The notes below the pieces were generated by a model, which made no database searches, was not told the DNA's origin, and saw only the letters and a list, made by a program, of their open reading frames with translations. Shown one piece after another: positions 52,455-62,308 of a stretch of DNA of 64,000 nt (position 1 is the first letter of the stretch; the number at the start of each line of letters is the position of its first letter). The position numbers and the translations under genes are program-made. Origin of the DNA: VRUE01 sp963728045. GTDB taxonomy: Bacteria; Actinomycetota; Thermoleophilia; Solirubrobacterales; 70-9. The DNA is taken from contig CAVSIE010000006.1 in the NCBI GenBank assembly GCA_963728045.1, positions 55,684-119,683 on the forward strand, written 5' to 3'.

Positions 52455-52530
52455 CACGGAGCGCGAGCCGCTGGCCCGTGCTAGCCGTAACTCATTGTGT
52501 CGCTAACTACCAGGTTTTGGAGGAAGCAAG

Positions 52531-53371
52531 ATGAGAAACAGCAAGCATGGGCTGAAGGCCCTTGTCATGGGAATCATGGTCGTGCTCGGCGCGATGGCGC
52601 TCGCCGCTGGCGCTCAGGCGCAGGGACACCACTTCGAATTATTACACAAAGAATTATTACACGCTGGATCGTTACTGACTCACACCGAATTATTAACAAA
52701 AGAAGCAAACCACAATAAATCCGGCGGTACCTTAAATCCCACTCCCTTAACGGACGGGGGAACACTCGGAGACATTCTCGGTCAACTTAGCCGCAATCGG
52801 CGCCTTAAAAGTGCCTCTCACGGCAGCACAAGTCGGCACAGGCGTCCTTTTAGTCGCCGGCAGAAGCATTGAAGTCAGGTGCACAGGACTGACCCTCACC
52901 ACAGCAGCAATCGAAAGCGGAACGGACGCCAAAGGTGAAGCCACCTTTACTGGTTGCTTAACGTTCGATCATAAAACGTTAGGCCATCTTGCGTCGTGCA
53001 TACTCAAAGAATTAGAAACGATCAAAGCGAAAACATTAGTGTTACCAGTATTACACGGGAACGAGTTATTCATCTTATTCGAGCCGCAACCTCTAACCCA
53101 CACAGAAGAATTAGAAGGAAAAACCCTTGCCTTTGCTACCATCTCATATAAACCGGGCATCGGCTGCACGCTGCCGTTAAACAACCCTGTGACGGGCTCG
53201 GTGGTCGCGTTAGTCGAGCAATTAGAAGGCGCATCACTGGGGATCTTATTCAGCGAAGGCATTCAGTTATTACTTGGGGACAAACTGGCCTTCGGCGGAT
53301 TCCCGGCCTATATCACGGCGACAGGCACAGTCTCACCCCTCGCCGGCCACACCAAAATTGGAGTTCACTAA
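52531..53371 (+). pseudogene. exported TTA-rich protein, paralogue copy 2, one frameshift
   Basis: The best preserved copy. From ATG 52531, after TTTGGAGG, the signal peptide is MRNSKHGLKALVMGIMVVLG ending AGAQAQ. A one-base insertion relative to copy 1 near 52760-52765 (CTCGGAGACATTC against CTCGGAACATTC) breaks the frame; correcting it gives one protein of about 279 residues that continues FSVNLAAIGALKVPLTAAQV and ends HTKIGVH. At least 25 leucines use TTA, often as pairs in GAATTATTA. Four cysteines and a repeated Leu-rich pattern suggest a surface or matrix protein. Confidence 0.78.
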
Positions 53372-53423
53372 GTACTAAGAGTTAGGAAGTAAGCAACACA
53401 GAACCACCAGCAACACAAGGCAT

Positions 53424-53464
53424 CCGGCAGCCCGGGACCGCCAAACGCGGTCCCGGGCTGCCGG
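53424..53464. terminator. strong stem-loop after paralogue copy 2
   Basis: A perfect 18-bp stem, CCGGCAGCCCGGGACCGC (53424-53441) with 53447-53464 and the loop CAAAC. It lies 53 bases after the stop codon and is the longer version of the hairpin at 52170-52205. No T-tract follows. Confidence 0.85.
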
Positions 53465-53599
53465 TTCAGGGACTGGGTAGGAAACAGGAACAGGGAAGAA
53501 GGACTTGAAAACGAACCGCAGGGGGCAGTTCCGAGGTGGGACTCGGCAAGCCCCGAAACAGACACCATTTGACCTAGGCAACTCGAAAGGGGTTTGACG

Positions 53600-53758
53600 A
53601 TGCTCAAGAAGCTCCACAGCCACTTCGGTATCCCAGGCGTGATCGCCGTGGCAGCGCTCGTCTTCGCGATGTTTGACGGCGCTTATGCCGCCTCCAGCTC
53701 CGACGGAGGCCCCGGACCCGTGTCCGGGGCCTCCACTTCCCTAGCACTCCAACAATGA
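53600..53758 (+). CDS. short exported peptide
   Basis: A 52-residue frame from ATG 53600 with GAAAGGGG upstream. MLKKLHSHFGIPGVIAVAAL, then VFAMFDGAYAASS, forms a signal peptide related to the widespread actinobacterial N terminus of the form LKKLHSRL...NVxAxxAxFxALGGxAYA, which normally precedes a longer secreted protein. Here only about 22 residues follow and the last third is coded by a perfect hairpin (53705-53734). It may be a truncated gene, or a leader peptide whose hairpin controls the large gene 28 bases downstream. Confidence 0.5.
   Translation: MLKKLHSHFGIPGVIAVAALVFAMFDGAYAASSSDGGPGPVSGASTSLALQQ
53705..53734. terminator. perfect hairpin inside the short peptide gene
   Basis: A 13-bp stem GGAGGCCCCGGAC (53705-53717), loop CCGT, and complement (53722-53734), then CACTTCC. 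It ends 52 bases before the start of the next large gene. Position suggests a terminator or attenuator read through by translation of the short peptide. Confidence 0.7.
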
Positions 53759-53786
53759 GCCTCCACCTCGAGCAAAAGGCAGAACG

Positions 53787-56700
53787 ATGATCAGACCTAA
53801 AAAGCTCCTCCTCACAACTTCGATCGCGCTCTGCTTGTTGGCGCTCGGCGCCACGAGCGCCTCGGCCGCCCCCCCGACGATCGTGTCGACCGGCTTCTCT
53901 GAGGTGACGACCGACTCGGCGACGCTCGAAGCCGAAATCAACCCGAACGGCAAACCGACGCTCTACCGCTTCGAGTACGGGCCCGAAGACTGCTCGCTCA
54001 GCCCATGCGCGAGCACCCCCGAAGCAAGCATTCCCTCGGGGGCCTCTCCGGTCTTGGTCTCGGCCGGGATCGAAGGCCTTGCGCCGGGGACCAAATACCA
54101 CTTCCGAGCGGTGGCCAAAAACAGCGAAGCCATCGGCGGAGTCAACGGGCCGGTGCGGACCTTCAAAACCTTCGGCCTGCCCTCTCCCTTCCCGCCGTGC
54201 CCGAATGACTCCCTGCGCACCGAAGAAAACCCGATGTCCCCGTTCATCGAATACCTGGGCCAGAACCTGCCCGATTGCCGCGCCTATGAGCAGGCGAGCC
54301 CGGTCGATAAGAACGGCCTCGACGTCAAAGGCCTGCCGGTCTGGGTCAAGGCCTCCAGCGAGGGCGACGCGGTCACCTTCATGCCCACCGCCGGCATCCC
54401 CGGCGGCGAAGGGGCGCAGGCCGAACTGCCGCCGATGCTCGCGCGTCGCGGCGCTGACGACTGGTCTACCGAGGGCATGCTGCCGCCGGCGAGCACGGGG
54501 CAGGAGGCGCTCGTGATGGGCTGGGCGCCCGACTTCTCCCACGTCTTCACGACCGCGGTGCAGCTGACTCCAGCCAGGGCCACCGCCATCCTCTCGCGCT
54601 CCGCCGAGGGCGAGATAACCGAGGTCCTCCCCCACACGACGCAGATGAAACTCCCGCCCTTCATGGCCGGCTCAGACCTCGACGGCTCGGTGATGGCCTT
54701 CGAATCGAGCGCCGAGCTGCAAGAAGAGGCGATCGAGGGGGCCTCCAACGTCTACGCCTGGGAGCGCTCCAGCGGAGAGTTGCGCCTGGCCAGCATCCTC
54801 AACGACGAAACCTCTCCCCCCCAGGGCGCCTTCGCCGGCTCCTATGACTGGGGCGAAGGCACGACCATCGCCGCCACCGATGAAGGCGGCTCTGCCCGCG
54901 ATTACTACACCCAAGACCAGCACGCGATCTCCGAGGACGGCGCGGCGATCTACTTCACCGCGGCCGGCACCGGGCGGCTCTACCTGCGAGTCAACCCGAC
55001 TGAGGCGCAGAGCCCGCTCGATCTCCAGGGCAAATGCACGAACCCAGGCCTCGCCTGCACAATCGAGGTCTCCGCCTCAAAGAAGACCAACGGCGGGGGT
55101 CCCAATGGAACCGATGCGGCAGGTCACCGTCCCGCCGCTTTCATGGGCGCCAGCGCCGACGGCTCGGTCGCCTACTTCACCTCACCGGAGAAGCTGACCA
55201 ACGACGCCTATACGGGGCCCGAACCGCTGGCGCCGGCGATCGCCCAGGCGCCGAAGGACGACGGCGACCCCAAGGACATCGACTTCCAGCCCGCCAAAGC
55301 CGCCGGGATCGCGCTCAGCGCCACCCACTTCTACTGGGCCAACCCCGAAGCGGGGACGATCGAACGGGCGCCGCTCGGCGGCGGCGCCGAGACAGAGGTG
55401 TTCGTCAGCGGCCTGGAGAACCCCCAGTACGTCGCGCTTGACGCCACCCATGTCTACTGGAGCGCCACCGGGCCGCTCCTAGAAGGCAAACCTCAAGACG
55501 GCCTGGGCACGATCGGGCGGGCCGAGATCGGCGCGACCGAAGGCGAGGAAGTCGAAGAGGACTTCATCACCGGCGCCAGCAACCCGCAGGGGGTGGCGGT
55601 GAACGCGGAACATATCTACTGGGCGAATGGGGGGCGGCTGTCGCCGGACAACAGCCCCGGAGCCGTGGCGACCCGGACGATCGGGCGGGCGAAACTGGGC
55701 CCGACGGGGGCCGAAGAAGTCGAACAGGACTGCCTTCAGGTGGATGAAGCAGGAGGCAGGAATACAAGCCGCAGGGGATCGCGATCGACGCCACCCACAT
55801 CTACATGGCGATCGACGCCACGCAGAGCTTCAGCTTCCTCTTCCGCTATGACCTCGGCTGCGAAGAGGCGAGCAGGGTGCGCGTCCTCGAGAGCCAGCAC
55901 GTGGGCCAGGAAGGCCTGCGGGGGGTGGCGATCGACGCCGAATTCCTCTACTGGGCGCGGCGGGGGCAGAACACGATCGGGCGGATCCCGCTCGCCGACT
56001 TCGACTTGGAACCACTCCGCACGATACCCACTCGGAGCGGAATGGATCCAAGAACCCGGGTTCCCGACCGGCGTGGCGCTCGCCGGCAGCGAGATCTTCT
56101 GGGCGGCAAACCAGGGCACGCCGGTCAACGCCGGCAACGACCTCTACCGCTACGAGGTCGCAAGCGGCGAGCTGAGCGACCTCTCGGTCGACACGAGCGA
56201 ACCGGTGAAAGGGGCGGACGTGCAGGGGATCCTCGGCGCCTCGGAGGACGGCGCGAGCGTCTACTTCGCCGCCAACGGGGTCTTGGCGGCAGGGGCGACG
56301 CCGGGGAGCTGCGACGGCGTTCTTCACCGATGACTTCGTCAACTACTCGGGCGAGTGCAGCCTCTACCTGGCGCGGGAGGGGGAGGCGACGCAGTTCGTC
56401 GCCAGGCTTGACGCCCAAACCGACGCGACCAACTGGGCGCCGCACGGGGGCGCGGCGGATTCGGCCGCGAGCGATGACGAGGACCGCGCGCGTCTCGGCC
56501 GACGGCGACACGGTTCTCTTTCGCTCCCAGCGCCAGCTGACGGACTATGAGAACAAAGGCGCGCCGATGCTCTACCGCTGGGAGGTGGGCGATGCGGCCC
56601 CGAGCTGCGTCTCGTGCAACCCGACCGAGGCCCCTCCGGTCGGGCGGCCCTCCTTCGGCGGTATCGGCCTTGCCTTCCTCAGCCCCGCCAACCCGGCGAT

Positions 56701-57334
56701 GGTGCTCTCGCGCAACCTCTCCGTCGATGGCAACCGGGTCTTCTTTGAGACGATCAACCCGCTGGTCGGCGCCGACACCAACGGGGAGGGGGGCTGCCCG
56801 ACCGTGGGCCCGGTCAACTACCCCTTCCCCAGCTGCCTAGACGTCTATGAGTGGGAGGCGCAGGGCACCGGCTCCTGCGAAGAAGACGTGCAGGGCGGCG
56901 GCTGCCTCTACCTGCTCTCAGACGGCGCTCACGATGAAGCCTCTTTCTTCGGCGATGCCTCTGCAAGCGGCGAGAGCGCCTTCCTGATCACCTCCTCGCG
57001 GCTGGTCGGCCAGGACCAAGACCAGCTCTATGACCTCTACGGGGCAAGGGTAGAAGGCGGCCTTCTCTCCCAGAACAAATTGCCGCCCCCGATCTGCCTG
57101 GAAGAAGCCTGCAAGCCCGCCGCGCCGGCCGGCCCCACCCCCCAGACCCCCGGCAGCGCCGACTTCTCGGGCCCCGGCAACCCCAAAGCGAAAGCGGGCT
57201 GCCCGAAAGGCAAGCGCAAAGCCCGGGTCAAAGGCAAAGCGCGCTGCGTGGCCAAACGCAAACGGGCCAAACGCGGAGGCAAAGGCAAAAGCGGGGCCCG
57301 AGCTTCCATCTCGAGCGGGAGGGTGAGCCGATGA
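53787..57334 (+). pseudogene. very large secreted Fn3/YWTD-like propeller protein, about four frameshifts
   Basis: One gene split among three frames, about 1180 residues if rejoined. A signal peptide (MIRPKKLLLTTSIALCLLAL) is followed by an Fn3-like domain (residues 30-130, FRFEYGP-type pattern). A long beta-propeller region contains YWTD-like repeats (THFYWANPEAGTIERA; THVYWSATG; EHIYWANGG) and a Lys/Arg-rich tail (KGKRKARVKGKARCVAKRKR). Shifts lie near 55757, 56015-56045, 56310 and 56470-56490; each side keeps family-quality sequence. It overlaps the next gene by ATGA. Likely a cell-surface adhesin or matrix protein; decay and base-calling errors are both possible. Confidence 0.8.
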
Positions 57335-60300
57335 AAGCACGTCTGGAAAACCCCTTCCAGGGTAATCGGCTTACCGTCGGAGCCCACATAGCAATTGCTG
57401 GCTTCCTGGCATGCCTCACAGCTCTCCTCCTGCTCTTCGCCACTTCCAAGGCGCAGGCCCAGGTAACCCCCGAGCCCCGCTTCGACCTGATCGGCCTCCA
57501 CATGCCGACCCACTTCACGGCGGGCAGCACCAATAACGAGTTCGTCCTGGTCGCCGCCAACATCGGCGGCGGCCCCACCAGCGGGGACGTGACGCTGAGC
57601 GCCACCCTGCCGGTCGGGATCACCCCCTTGGGAGTGATCGAGAGCGACAACGATCCCGGCTCGCCCTCCTTCGAGTGCCAAATCGACGTGCAGGTGGTCA
57701 CCTGCATCGATGTGGGCCCGGTCAAATCCAGCCGTCAGCTGGAGGTGAGGATCCAGGTCGAAGTCGATGCTCTCCTCTCCCCGGGGAAACTCAGCGGCCA
57801 GGCGAGCATCAGCGGTGGCGGCGCCGAGGACGTCTCGATCGAGACGACGACGGTGATCAGCCCCACGCCACCGCCCTTCGGCTTCCTGGCCCCCCCCGAA
57901 GGCGGCCCCAATGCCCTGCTCTCAGAGGCCGACGGGGAGGAGAGCACCGCGGCCGGCTCGCACCCCTACCAATACACCACCAGCCTCGGCTTCCCGACTG
58001 AGAAGACCCCAACAGGAGAACTGATCGGCGCTGAGACCGTGCGCGACGTCACCGTCGACCTGCCGCGCGGGCTGATCGTCAATCCGACCGCGACGCCTGC
58101 TCTCTGCACCGAGGCCGAGCTGGCCTGGCCCGTTGGCAACCCAAGGTGCCCGCTGGGGTCCCAGGTCGGCCAGGTCACGGTCATCACAGTCGAAACGACA
58201 GGGCCCAAGGCCGCCCCCAGCCCCCTCTACAACATGGTGCCGCCGCCGGGCGAGGCGGCGATGCTCGCCTTCGACGCGCTGCAAACCGGCGTCTTCATCC
58301 ACATCAGCGGCAGCGTGCGAAGCGACGGCGACTTCGGCCTCTCCGGCGCCACCGAGGACGCCCTCGCCCTCCCGCTTCACCCCGTTTTCGGCGCCAGGGT
58401 GGAACTCTGGGGCGATCCCTCGAGCGATCTGCACGACCACGTGCGCGGCAAATGCTTCCGCCCCGAAGAGGCATGCAGCGAACCGGTCGACCAGCAGCAG
58501 GACGCCTTCATAACCATGCCCAACGAGTGCGCCGGGCCGCTTGTGACCCGCTTTCACGCCAACAGCTGGGTGAAACCCGACGCCTTCAAGGAAGGAAGCC
58601 ACGCCGGCTCCGCGGTCGACGGCTGCAACGCGCTCGAGTTCAAACCGGCGATCGAAGCCCAGCCCACGACCAACCTCGCTGATACGCCCTCGGGCTTCGA
58701 TTTCTCCCTGCGCCAGCCCCAGGACTCAGACCTCGAAGGGCTCTCGCCGGCGGTCCTTAAAGACGCCACCGTCACCCTGCCCGAGGGCCTCGTCGTCAAC
58801 CCCTCCGCCGCCTCGGGCCAGCAGGCCTGCGGCCCGGCGCAGATCGGGCTGAGGAGCGGGGTGGGGGGGGACCCGGTGCGCTTCTCCAAGATTCCGGATA
58901 GCTGTCCCGACGCGGCCAAGATCGGCCGCATCGAGGTCAAGACCCCGCTGCTCGCCGAGATGGACGAGTCAGAGACCAAAGCCCAGCGCGATCCCGAAGG
59001 CAACCCGATCCCGCGCCCGCTCGAGGGAGACGTCTACCTCGCCGAGCCCTTCCAAAACCCCTTCGGCTCGCTGCTCGCGATCTACTTCGCGATCGAGGAT
59101 TCCCGCTCGGGCCAGGTCGCCAAGTTCGCCGCCGAGGTGCGGGCCGACCCGGTTACCGGGCAGCTCAAAAATGTCCTCACCGAAAGCCCGCAGCTGCCGC
59201 TCGAAGACGTGAGCATCAACATCTTCAAAGGCCCGCGCGCCTCGCTTCGCACCCCGCCAGCCTGCGCCACCTACACCACCACCACCGACCTCGTCCCCTG
59301 GAGCGCTCCCGAAGGGCCGGGTGGGGATGACCCGACTGACTCCTTCGCGATCGCCGGCGCCCCCCACGGCGGCGCCTGCCCCGCCTCGCCGGAGGCGGCC
59401 CCCAACCTGCCCGCTTTCGTCGCCGGCACGCTCTCCCCCCAGGCCGGCGCCTACAGCCCCTTCCTCTTGCGGGTCTCCCGCGAGGACGCGAGCCAGCCGA
59501 TCGGCGGCTTCGAGGCGACGCTGCCGCCGGGCCTGACCGCCAAGCTCGCCGGCGTCCCGGTCTGCGCAGAGGCCCAGATCGCCCAGGCAAAGGCGCGCGA
59601 AGCGCCCGAGCTGGGCGCGATCGAGCAGGCCAGCCCCTCCTGCCCGGCCGGCTCAGAGCTCGGCTCGGTCGACGTCGCCGCCGGCGCCGGCCCGACCCCC
59701 TTCCATGCCACCGGCCGCGTCTACCTAACCGGCCCCTACAAGGGCGCCCCGCTCAGCGTCGTGATCATCACCCCGGCGCTGGCGGGCCCCTTCGACCTCG
59801 GCGCGGTGGTGGTGAGGACCGCGCTCTACGTCGACCCCAAGACGGCCAAGGCGCGCGCCGTCTCTGATCCGCTGCCGACGATCCTTGAGGGCATCCCGCT
59901 CGACCTGCGCTCCGCCTCGCTGCGCATGGACCGCCCCCAGCTCACCCTCAACCCGACCTCTTGTGAGCCCTCATCGGTGAATGCCATCTCGACCTCGGTC
60001 TTCGGCCAGGCGGCGGCGCTGCAGAGCCGCTTCCAGGTCGGCGGTTGTGAGTCGCTGCCCTTTAGGCCAAAGCTCGCCCTGCGCCTGCTCGGCGGCACCA
60101 AGCGCGGCGATCACCCGCGCCTACAGGGAGTGCTCACCGCCAAACCGGGCGAAGCCAACATCGCCGCCACGAGCGTCGCCCTGCCGCGCTCGGAGTTCCT
60201 CGACCAGAGCCGAATCCGCACCGTCTGCACCCGCGTTCAGTTCGCCGCTGAGCGCTGCCCCAAAGGCGCGATCTACGGCCACGTCAAAGCCATAACCCCG

Positions 60301-60687
60301 CTGCTCGATGAGGTCCTCGAAGGCCCGGTCTACCTGCGCTCCTCAGATAACGAACTGCCGGACGCGGTCGGGGTGCTGAGGGGCCCGCCGCAGCGCCCGA
60401 TCATGATCGAGGTCTCAGCTCGGATCGACTCCTTCAAACGCGGCATTCGGGCCAACTTCGAAGCGGTCCCAGATGCCCCGGTGAGCAAAGTCGTGGTGAC
60501 GATGCGAGGCGGCCAAAAGGGCCTCCTGATCAACAGCGCCAACCTCTGCAAGATAGGGCGCCGCGCGCGCAGCGCCACGGTGCGGATGGTGGGCCAAAAC
60601 GGCAAGCGCCACGACACCAGGCCGGTGCTTAAGAACGACTGCGAGAAGAAACGCGGCAAAGGGGCCAGGGGCGCCCGCGGCCGCTGA
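57331..60687 (+). CDS. 1118-residue secreted repeat protein
   Basis: An intact exported protein. A long n-region (MKARLENPFQGNRLTVGAHI) leads into the hydrophobic signal core AIAGFLACLTALLLLFA and cleavage near SKAQAQ. Residues 50-170 form a DUF11-like beta domain (SGDVTLSATLPVGITPLGVI). Several later modules share motifs of the type DVTVDLPRGLIVNPTATPAL and ATVTLPEGLVVNPSAASGQQ, each with paired cysteines. The tail is basic (KKRGKGARGARGR). It is coupled to the propeller gene by an ATGA overlap. Function unknown; architecture suggests a cell-envelope protein. The first 25 residues may derive from a rearrangement (see findings). Confidence 0.85.
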   Translation: MKARLENPFQGNRLTVGAHIAIAGFLACLTALLLLFATSKAQAQVTPEPRFDLIGLHMPTHFTAGSTNNEFVLVAANIGGGPTSGDVTLSATLPVGITPLGVIESDNDPGSPSFECQIDVQVVTCIDVGPVKSSRQLEVRIQVEVDALLSPGKLSGQASISGGGAEDVSIETTTVISPTPPPFGFLAPPEGGPNALLSEADGEESTAAGSHPYQYTTSLGFPTEKTPTGELIGAETVRDVTVDLPRGLIVNPTATPALCTEAELAWPVGNPRCPLGSQVGQVTVITVETTGPKAAPSPLYNMVPPPGEAAMLAFDALQTGVFIHISGSVRSDGDFGLSGATEDALALPLHPVFGARVELWGDPSSDLHDHVRGKCFRPEEACSEPVDQQQDAFITMPNECAGPLVTRFHANSWVKPDAFKEGSHAGSAVDGCNALEFKPAIEAQPTTNLADTPSGFDFSLRQPQDSDLEGLSPAVLKDATVTLPEGLVVNPSAASGQQACGPAQIGLRSGVGGDPVRFSKIPDSCPDAAKIGRIEVKTPLLAEMDESETKAQRDPEGNPIPRPLEGDVYLAEPFQNPFGSLLAIYFAIEDSRSGQVAKFAAEVRADPVTGQLKNVLTESPQLPLEDVSINIFKGPRASLRTPPACATYTTTTDLVPWSAPEGPGGDDPTDSFAIAGAPHGGACPASPEAAPNLPAFVAGTLSPQAGAYSPFLLRVSREDASQPIGGFEATLPPGLTAKLAGVPVCAEAQIAQAKAREAPELGAIEQASPSCPAGSELGSVDVAAGAGPTPFHATGRVYLTGPYKGAPLSVVIITPALAGPFDLGAVVVRTALYVDPKTAKARAVSDPLPTILEGIPLDLRSASLRMDRPQLTLNPTSCEPSSVNAISTSVFGQAAALQSRFQVGGCESLPFRPKLALRLLGGTKRGDHPRLQGVLTAKPGEANIAATSVALPRSEFLDQSRIRTVCTRVQFAAERCPKGAIYGHVKAITPLLDEVLEGPVYLRSSDNELPDAVGVLRGPPQRPIMIEVSARIDSFKRGIRANFEAVPDAPVSKVVVTMRGGQKGLLINSANLCKIGRRARSATVRMVGQNGKRHDTRPVLKNDCEKKRGKGARGARGR

Positions 60688-60751
60688 GGTGGGCCAAGCC
60701 TTTGCGAGTAGATAACCCCAGTCCCATCGAGCAAAGACAGGAGTGAGAGAG

Positions 60752-61654
60752 ATGCGCAAGAATAGAACGAGGGTGGTGTGCCTGGCGCTCCTTGCCACAG
60801 CGCTTGCCACGCTCGGGTTAGTCGGAGGCGCCTCGGCGAAACTCACGGGCGAGTTTGCGAGGTTCCAGCACTGCCCCTACAAAAACGCCGAAGTCGAACG
60901 GTGCGTGCACGCCACCACCAGCGGCGGCGAATTCGTCCTCGGCAACAAGAAAGTCGCGATCAACAAAGAAGTCATCCTGCAGGGCGGCTACTCAGAAGCG
61001 CCCGAAGAAGGCCCCGAAGCCGGCTTCTCGCCACTCTTCGCGGCCACCAACGGCGTGACGCTCTCCAAAGCCTCGCTGGCGGTCCCCGGCGGGCTGCTCG
61101 GGATCGTGCCGCCGGAAAGCTCGCCGCCGCTGGTCAAACTACTTTCGAAATTCTTCTTCGAAAACAGCCTGACCGGGGTCAACTCGACAATGGAACTGGC
61201 GAAAACGGCCTCAGACGTCAAGCTCAGCGAACTCAACCTCGCCCTGGGCGAAGGCGTGACGCTGAAAATGCCGGTCAAGATCCGCCTCGAAAACCCTTTC
61301 CTGGGCAAAAATTGCTACGTGGGGTCGAGCGGCTCGCCCATCTCCCTGCAGCTGCGCACGGACACGACCAGCCCGCCGGCGCCGAACAAACCGATCACCG
61401 GCAATCCCGGCGAAGTCACCTTCCTCGAAGGCGGGCGAGTCCTTCGCCTCGAAAAAGTCGTGATCGTCGACAACGCCTGGTCGGCGCCGGCGGCCTCAGG
61501 CTGCGGAGGGATCCTCTCCTTCCTCGTCAACCCGATCATCAACTCACAGGTCGGGCTGCCAGCGGCAGCGGGTAAAAACACCGCGATCCTGAACAACACG
61601 ATCCACACGACCACCACGTTCGCGCTGAACAAAAACGACGCGGAAAACCCGTAA
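60752..61654 (+). CDS. secreted protein with NCYVGS motif
   Basis: A 300-residue exported protein from ATG 60752, nine bases after AGGAG. Signal peptide MRKNRTRVVCLALLATALAT with cleavage near GGASA. The mature part has cysteine pairs and the segment ENPFLGKNCYVGSSGSPISL followed by TDTTSPPAPNKPITG, found in many secreted proteins of Thermoleophilia. No catalytic motif seen. An in-frame GTG at 60743 is possible but would overlap the ribosome-binding site. Confidence 0.8.
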   Translation: MRKNRTRVVCLALLATALATLGLVGGASAKLTGEFARFQHCPYKNAEVERCVHATTSGGEFVLGNKKVAINKEVILQGGYSEAPEEGPEAGFSPLFAATNGVTLSKASLAVPGGLLGIVPPESSPPLVKLLSKFFFENSLTGVNSTMELAKTASDVKLSELNLALGEGVTLKMPVKIRLENPFLGKNCYVGSSGSPISLQLRTDTTSPPAPNKPITGNPGEVTFLEGGRVLRLEKVVIVDNAWSAPAASGCGGILSFLVNPIINSQVGLPAAAGKNTAILNNTIHTTTTFALNKNDAENP

Positions 61655-61675
61655 GCGCACTCGCGAGAAAAGGAG

Positions 61676-62308
61676 ATGATGAGAATGAACCCCAAGACGA
61701 CAAGCATCTTCGGGCGCGGCGCGCTTGCGGCCCTGGTGGCGAGCCTGGCCTTTGCCAGCGTCGCCAGCGCCGGTCCCGCCTGGAAGTTCAGCGGCGAAGA
61801 ACTGGCCGGTACGGAAGTGATCGTGGGCGGCGCCGAAAACAGCAGCATGGCCCTGCCCGGCCTGGTCACCGACTGTGAAAACTTCCTCTACAAACTGACG
61901 ATCTCCAACAGCGCGGGGACCGGCAAAGGGGAAGTCACGGAACTGCCGCTCTACAATTGCGCCACCGACAGCGAAGCTTGCGCGGTGAAAACGATCACGG
62001 CGCAGAATCTGCCCTGGCCCTCGGTGCTGAAAACGGTCACGAGCAAACACTACATCGTGATCGAAGCAGTCAAGGTCGCGATCCAGTACAGCGGCGTCGA
62101 ATGCGCGCTGGGAGGGGTGACCGCCGTCGTCAAAGGCACGGCCGGCGGCTTGATCGACAACACGACTGAATCCGCCACTTTCAACTCCGAAAGCTTCACC
62201 GCTACCGGAACGAAACTGACGGCGCTCAGCAGCAAAGTCGATTGGAAAGGGTTCTTCCCGACCGAAGCGTTCGAGTGGAACCGCGAAGAGGCGCTGACAG
62301 TCTCCTAG
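61676..62308 (+). CDS. secreted protein of unknown function
   Basis: A 210-residue exported protein with AAAAGGAG directly upstream. Signal peptide MMRMNPKTTSIFGRGALAAL and hydrophobic core to about residue 30, cleavage near ASAGPA. The mature part includes four cysteines (TDCENF, YNCATDSEACAVK, ECALGG) and ends EWNREEALTVS. It belongs to the same broad class of small beta-rich exported proteins as its neighbour; the two are 21 bases apart and probably co-transcribed. Confidence 0.78.
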   Translation: MMRMNPKTTSIFGRGALAALVASLAFASVASAGPAWKFSGEELAGTEVIVGGAENSSMALPGLVTDCENFLYKLTISNSAGTGKGEVTELPLYNCATDSEACAVKTITAQNLPWPSVLKTVTSKHYIVIEAVKVAIQYSGVECALGGVTAVVKGTAGGLIDNTTESATFNSESFTATGTKLTALSSKVDWKGFFPTEAFEWNREEALTVS

